Assembly: GCA_015520115.1 (NCBI GenBank)
Contig: WAQS01000079.1
Coordinates: 1 to 6,547, forward strand
Source: Ferroglobus sp.
Lineage (GTDB): Archaea; Halobacteriota; Archaeoglobi; Archaeoglobales; Archaeoglobaceae
Length of the DNA: 6,547 nt
Direction: 5' to 3'
In this document: positions 1 through 5,764 of the stretch, piece by piece
Position numbering within the stretch: position 1 is the first letter of the stretch
Layout of the letters: each line of letters opens with the position of its first letter
Notes under the pieces: model-generated
What the model was told of the DNA's origin: nothing
Databases searched by the model: none
Seen by the model: only the letters and a program-made list of their open reading frames with translations
Position numbers and translations under genes: made by a program

Positions 1-384
1 TCCGTATACAGAGGGGAAAACAGAGTAATGGGTGAAGCGACTTTAGCGGTGATGAAATTCTACAACGAAGCGGGATTCGGAATGATAGAAGAGGAAGAAG
101 GGCCACAAGACTACATAGGTGTGGAGCTGAAGTTTATGTCTCTGCTTTGCTATAGAGAAATGAGGGCATGGGAGGAAAGAAACGTCGAAAAAGCAAGGAA
201 GTACATGGAATTAGAAAGGAGATTTTTGAGAGAGCATATACTACAATGGATTCCAACTTTTTGCCAAGTTGTTGAAGTTGAGGCGAGAGAGCAATTTTAC
301 GTGGGTGTTGCGAAATTAACAAGAAAGTTCGTTGAGACAGATGCGGAAAATCTGGAGAAATTGATCAGAGAAATTAAAATATAA
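1..384 (+). CDS. TorD-family molybdoenzyme chaperone, 5'-truncated by window edge
   Basis: The reading frame is open from base 1, so the ATG at base 28 is very probably internal and the gene starts upstream; 127 codons are visible before TAA. TorD/DmsD proteins are all-helical cytoplasmic chaperones that bind Tat signal peptides and help load the molybdopterin cofactor into oxidoreductases before export. Family-like features are S-V-Y-R at the window edge (TorD proteins often have an E-S-x-Y/F stretch here), then G-P-Q-D-Y-I-G-V-E-L-K-F-M, which corresponds to the conserved D-H-x-x-x-E-L-x-F-M signature with Tyr in place of the usual His. Next come F-L-x-E-H-I-x-x-W-x-P-x-F and a final F-Y-x-x-x-A-x-L-T helix. 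The partner enzyme is not in the window and may lie upstream. The stop codon overlaps the 3' end of the opposite-strand membrane gene by 11 bp. Family assignment is by motif recognition; substrate is unknown. Confidence 0.8.
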   Translation, partial: SVYRGENRVMGEATLAVMKFYNEAGFGMIEEEEGPQDYIGVELKFMSLLCYREMRAWEERNVEKARKYMELERRFLREHILQWIPTFCQVVEVEAREQFYVGVAKLTRKFVETDAENLEKLIREIKI

Positions 385-1210
385 TTTCCTCTACTCTTTT
401 TATTTTCCCGAGAGTCATGCTTAACGTTACGGAAAATATGAGAGCATTTGTTGCTGAGGCGACATGGAGAACATCCTGAAGGCAGTGGGTTAAAGCGTAA
501 AAGTAAGCGTTCCCGAGTATATCCGAAATTCTCCCAAGTATTATTACAAGTTGTAGGAACATTGCGAAAACGGCAAAGGAAGTTAACGTTACCATAACGA
601 AACCGGATTCCTGAAAGATTTTAAGAGCATCGTAGATCAATAAGATTGTTAGCAAGACGGTGGGGGCAAGAAGGAGAGACATAACCGGAACTTCAAGGCG
701 AGGATCCCATTTTTCAGTAGTTTTTATAGAGGTTAAAAAAGAAAGAATTAGGAGAAAAATAAAAGCTGCGACGATGATGAATTTATTTTCAAGTGTCTTT
801 CTTCCAGCTATTGAAGCCAGTACGAGTCTAACTCCCAGATATAGCAAAAGCAGACTGAAAAATCCGGAGTAAACATGAAAGTAATGAAAAAAGTCATGCC
901 AGAAAGGTTTAAAGAAGTGCTCTACAACTTCTCCAAATCCGATAAAGCCGTTAAATAAAATACCAGAGGCAATGTAATTCCAGCCACCAATTTCCAGTTT
1001 TCTTTCAGCGGTGACGATTATTAATGCCGAAATCAAACAAATTAAGAAGTTGAAAAAGCCCGAATAATAGTGGACGTATATTTCGTTCAGATCGTAGTGT
1101 TCCTTAATCTGGTTTTCGATTGAATCTCCGCTGAAATATACATCTGAATTCACTAACAAAAAAGATGCTAAAAGGAAAATGAATGCAGCAGATAGTAACG
1201 CAAGCCTCAT
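374..1210 (-). CDS. Unrecognised polytopic membrane protein, ~8 TM, histidine-rich outer face
   Basis: I do not recognise this 278-residue protein. Hydrophobic segments lie at about 3-21, 48-67, 77-96, 113-133, 144-162, 174-194, 205-226 and 249-267. Charged loops 68-76 (E-R-K), 134-143 (G-R-K) and the K-I-K-R tail fit the cytoplasmic side, giving eight helices with both ends inside. An H-x-x-S motif recurs at helix starts: H47-YYSGFF, H112-VYSGFF and H249-VAS. With H38, H98, H105, H109 and H242, all eight listed histidines fall on or near the predicted outer face, suggesting (inference) a metal or heme site. The ATG forms ATGA with the regulator's stop codon, and an AGGA lies 6 nt upstream, so the two are translationally coupled. 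Cytochrome b-like, sensor or transporter roles are all possible; none is shown. The final codons overlap the convergent torD-like gene by 11 bp. Confidence 0.85.
   Translation of the reverse strand: MRLALLSAAFIFLLASFLLVNSDVYFSGDSIENQIKEHYDLNEIYVHYYSGFFNFLICLISALIIVTAERKLEIGGWNYIASGILFNGFIGFGEVVEHFFKPFWHDFFHYFHVYSGFFSLLLLYLGVRLVLASIAGRKTLENKFIIVAAFIFLLILSFLTSIKTTEKWDPRLEVPVMSLLLAPTVLLTILLIYDALKIFQESGFVMVTLTSFAVFAMFLQLVIILGRISDILGNAYFYALTHCLQDVLHVASATNALIFSVTLSMTLGKIKRVEEIIF
389..406 (+). terminator. Possible T-rich terminator of the torD-like gene
   Basis: A pyrimidine-rich stretch with runs of five and four T on the plus strand begins a few bases after the TAA at 382-384. Archaeal RNA polymerase commonly stops at such T tracts without a hairpin. 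It lies inside the 3' coding end of the opposite-strand gene, so the composition could instead be forced by that protein's Lys/Glu codons (K-I-K-R-V-E-E). Weak evidence. Confidence 0.28.
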
Positions 1211-1596
1211 AATTTTTCCTGTAGCTTCTTCTTGAAGTTCTCCACAAGTACATTTGCCATATTTTCTCCAACGTATTTTGACAACTCCTCCTTTAGTTCC
1301 GAAAACAAGCTATCAAGCGTATTGTCGTCTTTTCTGCAGGTTTTCAGCAGTAAGCTTAGGATGCCTCTTTTTTCCGGGTTCACAGAATATATGTGGTATT
1401 TGTCAACTCTCTTCACATCTACGATTCCGTACTTTTTTAAATGCTTAAGATGATAGGAAACAAGAGGTTGATCCAATTTGAGATACTCGGCTATTTCAAG
1501 AACGGACATGCTTTTCTCCATTAAAGCAAGCAGTATTCTAACTCTCGTCGGATCGCTCAGTGCTTTAAATATCGAAATGTTCAGTGCTTCGTACAT
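1207..1596 (-). CDS. ArsR-type winged-helix transcriptional regulator
   Basis: A 129-residue DNA-binding protein. The N-terminal half is a typical ArsR/HTH_5 winged helix: I-F-K-A-L-S-D-P-T-R-V-R-I-L-L-A-L, then V-L-E-I-A-E-Y-L, recognition helix Q-P-L-V-S-Y-H-L-K-H-L, and a wing ending Y-H-I-Y-S-V. The C-terminal ~50 residues form a charged helical extension, possibly for dimerisation. The metal-sensing E-L-C-V-C motif of classical ArsR/SmtB is absent and there is only one cysteine (near residue 87), so neither a CxC metal site nor a two-cysteine persulfide switch is visible. I chose ATG at 1596; a TTG at 1617 would add seven residues, but the likely TATA element places transcription start near 1608, downstream of that TTG. 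No Shine-Dalgarno is seen for either. The stop overlaps the membrane protein start (ATGA). Probable autoregulator and controller of its neighbours; the ligand is unknown. Confidence 0.88.
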   Translation of the reverse strand: MYEALNISIFKALSDPTRVRILLALMEKSMSVLEIAEYLKLDQPLVSYHLKHLKKYGIVDVKRVDKYHIYSVNPEKRGILSLLLKTCRKDDNTLDSLFSELKEELSKYVGENMANVLVENFKKKLQEKL

Positions 1597-1618
1597 TTTA
1601 ATATCGTTAACTACCAAC

Positions 1619-1640
1619 GAATAGAAATAATTTTTTATTC
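1619..1640. promoter_or_regulatory. Imperfect 22-bp palindrome, candidate ArsR operator
   Basis: GAATA at 1619-1623 mirrors TATTC at 1636-1640, with further pairing between AAA at 1625-1627 and TTT at 1632-1634; 16 of 22 positions agree with the reverse complement. ArsR-family dimers typically bind imperfect inverted repeats of this general size overlapping promoters. It covers both TATA-like elements, so a bound regulator could block both directions. AT-rich DNA produces such symmetry easily by chance, so this is tentative. Confidence 0.35.
1624..1639 (+). promoter_or_regulatory. Probable BRE/TATA promoter of the metallo-hydrolase gene
   Basis: GAAA followed by TAATTTTTTATT resembles BRE plus TATA box, centred about 28 nt before the ATG at 1662. 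Transcription would start at or next to the start codon, giving a leaderless mRNA; consistently, no Shine-Dalgarno is seen in 1640-1661. The same AT-rich bases serve the opposite-strand promoter. Confidence 0.45.
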
Positions 1641-1644
1641 TTTC
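1629..1644 (-). promoter_or_regulatory. Probable BRE/TATA promoter of the arsR-membrane protein unit
   Basis: Read on the minus strand, a purine-rich GAAAG (BRE-like) is followed by AATAAAAAATT, a TATA-like element centred near 1634. The usual ~26 nt spacing predicts a start near 1608, about 12 nt before the ATG at 1596. This argues against the upstream TTG as the start codon. Pattern match only. Confidence 0.45.
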
Positions 1645-1661
1645 AATTACTGCTTCTTACG

Positions 1662-2273
1662 ATGGAAGTATTCAAAGGTGTTTACGCCTACGTGTGGGGA
1701 TCCGCTTTCAGCGACTGTTCGAACGCTTACATTATCAAAGGAGACTCCACGATAATAGTTGACCCGGGGAGCTATAAAAGCTACACGAACCTTTTCGGAC
1801 TTATGAGGAATGACGGGATCGAGGAAGTCGATTACGTATTTGCAACGCATTTACACAAAGATCACATCGAAAGCGCTCCCATGTTTTTGAGAAAAGGAGC
1901 TTTATTATCCTACAGCGAAAAAGAGAGGAGGAGTCACCACTTCAACATAAAGCCGGATTTCGAAATGCCAAGAGTTGTTGATTTTGGAATAAGAATTGAA
2001 GTTCTCGAAACTCCAGGACATACTGAGGGAAGCCTGACTTTCTACATTCCCGAATACTCCGCTGCCATAACCGGAGATTTGTTTTTCGAGAATGGAATTC
2101 CAGGAAGATGGGATCTGGCTGGTGGGAGTAGAGAGAGCTTAATAAGATCCCTCGAAAAAGTTTTGGAACTCGAACTGGAATTCGTTCTTCCCGGACACGG
2201 AAGAATTTTCAGCGGAAGGAAGGGAATCGAGGCTTTAATTGAAAAAGCGATACATATCGCTTCAAAATATTAA
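1662..2273 (+). CDS. Metallo-beta-lactamase-fold hydrolase (glyoxalase II / persulfide dioxygenase-like)
   Basis: A 203-residue, soluble, single-domain metallo-beta-lactamase-fold protein with a complete set of metal ligands: T-H-L-H-K-D-H (H63, H65, D67, H68), H120 in T-P-G-H-T-E-G-S, D139 in T-G-D-L-F-F and H179 in L-P-G-H-G. D34 in I-V-D-P-G is the usual structural Asp. R-W-D-L-A-G-G-S at 149-156 resembles the G-R-x-D-x-x-G-G-S stretch of glyoxalase II and ETHE1-type enzymes, so a thioester or persulfide substrate is plausible, but the superfamily is too broad to fix the reaction. No signal peptide, so cytoplasmic. The ATG is the first in frame, with a TATA-like element about 28 nt upstream and no ribosome binding site, suggesting leaderless translation. 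It diverges from the ArsR-type gene across 65 bp and may share its control. The polymerase gene follows after 59 bp. Confidence 0.9.
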   Translation: MEVFKGVYAYVWGSAFSDCSNAYIIKGDSTIIVDPGSYKSYTNLFGLMRNDGIEEVDYVFATHLHKDHIESAPMFLRKGALLSYSEKERRSHHFNIKPDFEMPRVVDFGIRIEVLETPGHTEGSLTFYIPEYSAAITGDLFFENGIPGRWDLAGGSRESLIRSLEKVLELELEFVLPGHGRIFSGRKGIEALIEKAIHIASKY

Positions 2274-2280
2274 ACAGAGC

Positions 2281-2311
2281 AAAATATCAAAGTTTCGAGA
2301 GATAAAAATTA
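2281..2311 (+). promoter_or_regulatory. Candidate promoter of the polC transcript
   Basis: The 59-bp gap after the hydrolase holds two TATA-like elements: AAAATATC at 2281-2288 and GATAAAAATT at 2301-2310. The first would start RNA near 2311, keeping the AGGAG at 2316-2320 in the leader; the second would start near 2331, almost at the ATG. No strong terminator separates the hydrolase gene, so read-through is also possible. Confidence 0.35.
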
Positions 2312-2315
2312 ATTT

Positions 2316-2320
2316 AGGAG
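2316..2320 (+). promoter_or_regulatory. Ribosome binding site of polC (AGGAG)
   Basis: AGGAG lies 12 nt before the ATG at 2333 and 15 nt before the second in-frame ATG at 2336. This is longer than the usual spacing but is the only Shine-Dalgarno-like sequence here. It favours the first ATG slightly; the two choices differ by one residue. Confidence 0.45.
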
Positions 2321-2332
2321 CGGAAAGTTCCT

Positions 2333-5300
2333 ATGATGATAGTAACTCTTGACAAGTTCTTCCCTCTTTTTGAAAAGGAGGAAGAGAATAAGGAGTTTGT
2401 AAAATTCTCCCAAGAGCTTAAGGAGTATCACGAGAGGTTGCTTAAGGAGGTTGAGAAGGTTTACGAAATTGCTAAAAAAGCGAGGGCTTTAGGACTTGAT
2501 CCTTCTACGGAAGTGGAAATTCCCGTAGCTAAGAACATGGCGGAGAGAGTTGAAAAGCTTCTAAAAATAGATGGGATAGCTAAAAAAATTGTTGAACTTG
2601 AGGAAGAAGGGCTTTCAAGAGAGAAAATCTGTTTTGAAATAGCGAAATGCATAATAGAAGGCGAATTTGGGAATTTCAGCAGAGAAGAAGCTTTGGATAA
2701 AGCGGTTAGGGCGGCTGTAGCAATTCAAACGGAGGGGGTTGTTGCAGCACCCATAGAGGGGATTGCTAAGGTTAAAATAGATAAAAACTTCGACGGAACC
2801 GAGTTCTTGAAAATATACTACGCTGGACCGATAAGGAGTGCCGGTGGTACAGCCCAAGTCATTTCCGTTTTAGTCGGAGATTACGCAAGGAGATTGCTCG
2901 GTTTGGATAGGTACAAGCCAACTGAAGAGGAGATTTTAAGATACTGCGAGGAAATTCCCCTCTACAAAAAAGTTGCGAATTTGCAGTATTTGCCGAGCGA
3001 TAAGGAAATCAAGCTTATAGTTTCCAACTGTCCGGTTTGCATAGACGGAGAGCCTACGGAGGATGTGGAGGTTAGCGGATACAGAAATCTGCCGAGGGTT
3101 GAGACTAACAGAGTTAGGGGAGGGATGGCTTTAGTCATAGCTGAGGGAATTGCTTTAAAAGCTCCAAAGCTGAAAAAGATAGTCGAGGCTATAGGAATAG
3201 ACGGCTGGGAGTGGCTGGACGAACTCATAAACAAAGGGGAAGAAGATGAGGAGGAGGCTGTTGTAAAGCCCAACGACAAATATCTTTCGGATATAGTTGC
3301 CGGAAGACCAGTTTTCTCCCACCCCTCAAGGAAGGGAGGCTTCAGACTTCGTTACGGAAGAGCAAGAAACTCCGGTTTCGCCACTGTGGGTATAAACCCG
3401 GCTACGATGGTTTTAATGGACGGATTCATAGCTATCGGCACTCAGCTGAAAGTAGAACGTCCGGGGAAAGCCGGAAGTGCCGTGCCGGTAACGAGCATTG
3501 AAGGACCGACTGTAAGACTGAAGAACGGAGATGTTTTAAGAGTGGACAGCTACGAGGAGGCTTTAGCTATTAAGGATCAGGTGGAGAAAATATTGGATCT
3601 CGGAGAGATTCTGATAAACTTCGGAGACTTCCTTGAGAACAACCATCCTCTCGTGCCATCATCTTACGTTTACGAGTGGTGGATTCAGGAAGTTGAAAAG
3701 GTTTTGCCGAAGAGAGATTATAGAAAGATAAGCGAGGATGAGGCTTTGAAGCTTTGCGATGAGTATGGAATTCCGCTACACCCGAACTACACATACCTCT
3801 GGCACGACATAAGCTTCGAAGAAGCCAAGTACTTGCAGGAATGGGTCAGCAGAGGAAAGGTGGAAGGAAAATACGGGAAAAGCTGCTTAACGCTGGAAAT
3901 GGACGTGAAAGGAAAGGAAATTCTTGAAAAAATTCTTCTTCCCCACAAGGTTAGGGATGGAAGGATCGTCATCGAGCAGTGGAAGGTTTTCGTCAGATGC
4001 TTGGGCTTGGACGAGAACTTGAAAATCGTCAAAACTTGCGAGGAAGCTAAAGACGGACTTGAGTTCGTGAGAAAAGTTTCTGGATTAGATGTTAGAGCGA
4101 AAGCTCCTACAAGAATAGGAGCGAGAATGGGACGTCCAGAGAAATCGAAGGAGAGGGAGATGAAACCTCCTCCACACATCCTTTTCCCAGTCGGCTTGGC
4201 TGGGGGAAAGCAGAGAGACATTAAAACAGCTTTAGATTATAAAGGAAATGGGGAGAGAGGGATTATAGAGGTTGATCTCGCTTTGAGAATTTGCAAGGAA
4301 TGCGGGAAGGAAACTTTCTGGTTGAAGTGCGAATGCGGAGGTTTGACAGAGCAGATCTATCAGTGTCCGAGGTGCGGAAGCAAGACAAAATCAGAAGTCT
4401 GTAAGAGCTGCAGAATTGAGACGAGAGGGTACAAAACTTGGAAGATAAACATAAAGGAGCTTTACGAGAAAGCCAAGAGTAACTTGAAACTCAACGCGGA
4501 GGGAGTTGTTAAGGGGGTTATAGGCTTAACCTCCAAGAACAAGTTCGCTGAAAGACTTGAAAAGGGAATTTTGAGGGCTTTCCACGGAGTTAGTGTGTTT
4601 AAAGACGGGACGATTAGATACGACATGACTGACTTGCCATTAACTCACTTCAAGCCGAAGGAAATAGGAGTTAGTGTGGAAAAGCTCAGAGAGCTTGGAT
4701 ATAGATATGATTACAAGGGAAACGAGTTGAAGAGGGATGATCAGATAGTCGAATTAAAGCCGCAGGACATAATTCTTTCGAAAAAGGCTGCTAAATACCT
4801 TGTAAAGGTTGCAAAGTTCATAGACGATCTTCTTGTCAGATTCTACGGATTGGAGCCTTTCTACAATGTAGAGAAGGAAGAAGATTTGATAGGACACCTC
4901 GTTATAGGATTAGCTCCTCACACCTCTTCTGGAGTTTTAGGGAGAATTATCGGAATAGTTGATGTCAACGCTGGATACGCTCATCCGTATTTCCATGCTG
5001 CCAAGAGGAGAAACTGCGACGGGGATGAGGACTGCGTTATGCTCCTCTTGGATGGTTTGCTGAACTTCTCAAGGGAGTTCCTGCCTGAGAAGAGAGGGGG
5101 ACAGATGGACGCACCTCTCGTTTTGACGACAATCCTCGATCCGAAGGAGGTTGACAGCGAGGTTCACAACATGGACATCGTCGAAAGGTATCCCCTCGAA
5201 TTCTACGAAGCAACTTTGAGATTTGCCTCTCCTAAAGATGTTGTTGAGTACATCGAAAGAGTTGAGGATAGGCTGAAAGATGAAAGCAAGTACTACGGAT

Positions 5301-5764
5301 TGAAATTCACCCACGACACGGAGGACATCTCTTTGGGAGTTAAGGAAAGTTCCTACAAGAGCCTTGGGTCTATGGAGAGCAAAGTTAAAGCTCAGATGGG
5401 GCTGGCTGAGAAAATAGCTGCCGTTGACGAGAACGACGTGGCTGAGAGAGTCATAACCTCCCACTTCCTTCCGGACATCATCGGAAACCTGAGAGCTTTC
5501 TCAAGGCAGGAGTTCAGATGCATAGACTGCAATCAGAAGTATAGAAGAGTGCCTCTCAGCGGCGAATGTAAGTGCGGAGGAAAAATCGTGTTGACTGTTC
5601 ACGAAGGTGGGATAGTGAAGTACCTGAACGTCAGTAAAGACCTTGCTGAGAAGTACGCCGTGAGCAATTACACAAAGCAGAGGCTGAAGCTGATTGAGGT
5701 GGAAATTAAATCCCTCTTCGAAAGCGAACTTGAGAGGCAGGTGAAGATAAGTGAGTTCTTTTAA
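2333..5764 (+). CDS. polC: DNA polymerase D (Pol II) large catalytic subunit DP2
   Basis: Complete 1143-residue DP2, the polymerising subunit of archaeal replicative PolD, which pairs with the exonuclease subunit DP1 (not in this window). DP2 uses a two-barrel core like RNA polymerase rather than a classical DNA polymerase fold. Visible marks are the helical N-terminal region; the conserved A-G-P-I-R-S-A-G-G-T-A-Q block at 164-175; and R-I-G-A-R-M-G-R-P-E-K at 594-604. Two tandem zinc sites follow (C654, C657, C666, C668 and C678, C681, C690, C693). The catalytic N-C-D-G-D-E-D has Asp896 and Asp898. A third zinc site is C1063, C1066, C1079, C1081. The last eight residues, Q-V-K-I-S-E-F-F, are a textbook PCNA-interacting (PIP) box. 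No intein interrupts the active-site motif, where some archaeal homologues carry one. An acidic loop lies at 302-308. The 3' end overlaps the panE-like gene by 14 nt, implying co-transcription. Confidence 0.98.
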   Translation: MMIVTLDKFFPLFEKEEENKEFVKFSQELKEYHERLLKEVEKVYEIAKKARALGLDPSTEVEIPVAKNMAERVEKLLKIDGIAKKIVELEEEGLSREKICFEIAKCIIEGEFGNFSREEALDKAVRAAVAIQTEGVVAAPIEGIAKVKIDKNFDGTEFLKIYYAGPIRSAGGTAQVISVLVGDYARRLLGLDRYKPTEEEILRYCEEIPLYKKVANLQYLPSDKEIKLIVSNCPVCIDGEPTEDVEVSGYRNLPRVETNRVRGGMALVIAEGIALKAPKLKKIVEAIGIDGWEWLDELINKGEEDEEEAVVKPNDKYLSDIVAGRPVFSHPSRKGGFRLRYGRARNSGFATVGINPATMVLMDGFIAIGTQLKVERPGKAGSAVPVTSIEGPTVRLKNGDVLRVDSYEEALAIKDQVEKILDLGEILINFGDFLENNHPLVPSSYVYEWWIQEVEKVLPKRDYRKISEDEALKLCDEYGIPLHPNYTYLWHDISFEEAKYLQEWVSRGKVEGKYGKSCLTLEMDVKGKEILEKILLPHKVRDGRIVIEQWKVFVRCLGLDENLKIVKTCEEAKDGLEFVRKVSGLDVRAKAPTRIGARMGRPEKSKEREMKPPPHILFPVGLAGGKQRDIKTALDYKGNGERGIIEVDLALRICKECGKETFWLKCECGGLTEQIYQCPRCGSKTKSEVCKSCRIETRGYKTWKINIKELYEKAKSNLKLNAEGVVKGVIGLTSKNKFAERLEKGILRAFHGVSVFKDGTIRYDMTDLPLTHFKPKEIGVSVEKLRELGYRYDYKGNELKRDDQIVELKPQDIILSKKAAKYLVKVAKFIDDLLVRFYGLEPFYNVEKEEDLIGHLVIGLAPHTSSGVLGRIIGIVDVNAGYAHPYFHAAKRRNCDGDEDCVMLLLDGLLNFSREFLPEKRGGQMDAPLVLTTILDPKEVDSEVHNMDIVERYPLEFYEATLRFASPKDVVEYIERVEDRLKDESKYYGLKFTHDTEDISLGVKESSYKSLGSMESKVKAQMGLAEKIAAVDENDVAERVITSHFLPDIIGNLRAFSRQEFRCIDCNQKYRRVPLSGECKCGGKIVLTVHEGGIVKYLNVSKDLAEKYAVSNYTKQRLKLIEVEIKSLFESELERQVKISEFF
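5739..5744 (+). promoter_or_regulatory. Ribosome binding site of panE-like gene, inside polC
   Basis: AGGTGA matches the core of the archaeal anti-Shine-Dalgarno complement and sits 6 nt before the GTG at 5751. It lies within the codons for the first PIP-box residues of the polymerase. It decides the start: the alternative in-frame GTG at 5766 has no such site, and an in-frame TAA at 5748-5750 rules out anything earlier. Confidence 0.7.

Noticed and set aside
28..384. ATG at 28 as the true start of the torD-like gene
   Set aside because: The frame is open back to base 1 and the upstream residues S-V-Y-R-G fit the family, so the ATG is most likely internal.
660..872. 70-codon plus-strand open frame within the membrane protein gene
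   Set aside because: No recognisable domain, no ribosome binding site, and antisense to a gene with clear membrane helices and operon context.
1597..1617. TTG at 1617 as the start of the ArsR-type gene
   Set aside because: It lies upstream of the predicted transcription start, has no ribosome binding site, and the family usually begins shortly before the F-K-A-L-S-D-P-T-R block. It remains possible.
2316..2332. Small inverted repeats before polC (GGAA-AG-TTCC at 2322-2331; AGGA with TCCT at 2316-2332)
   Set aside because: Only four-base arms; a hairpin hiding the ribosome binding site is conceivable but too weak to claim, especially at high growth temperature.
2274..2332. Possible small RNA or riboswitch between the hydrolase and polC
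   Set aside because: Only 59 bp, AT-rich, with no stable fold seen; promoter and ribosome binding site explain it.
3787..4221. 144-codon open frame on the minus strand inside polC
   Set aside because: Low-complexity Ser/Phe/Pro-rich translation typical of antisense to Glu/Lys-rich coding sequence.
5069..5464. 131-codon open frame on the minus strand inside polC
   Set aside because: Antisense to highly conserved DP2 catalytic sequence, no recognisable domain and no promoter; a shadow of codon bias.
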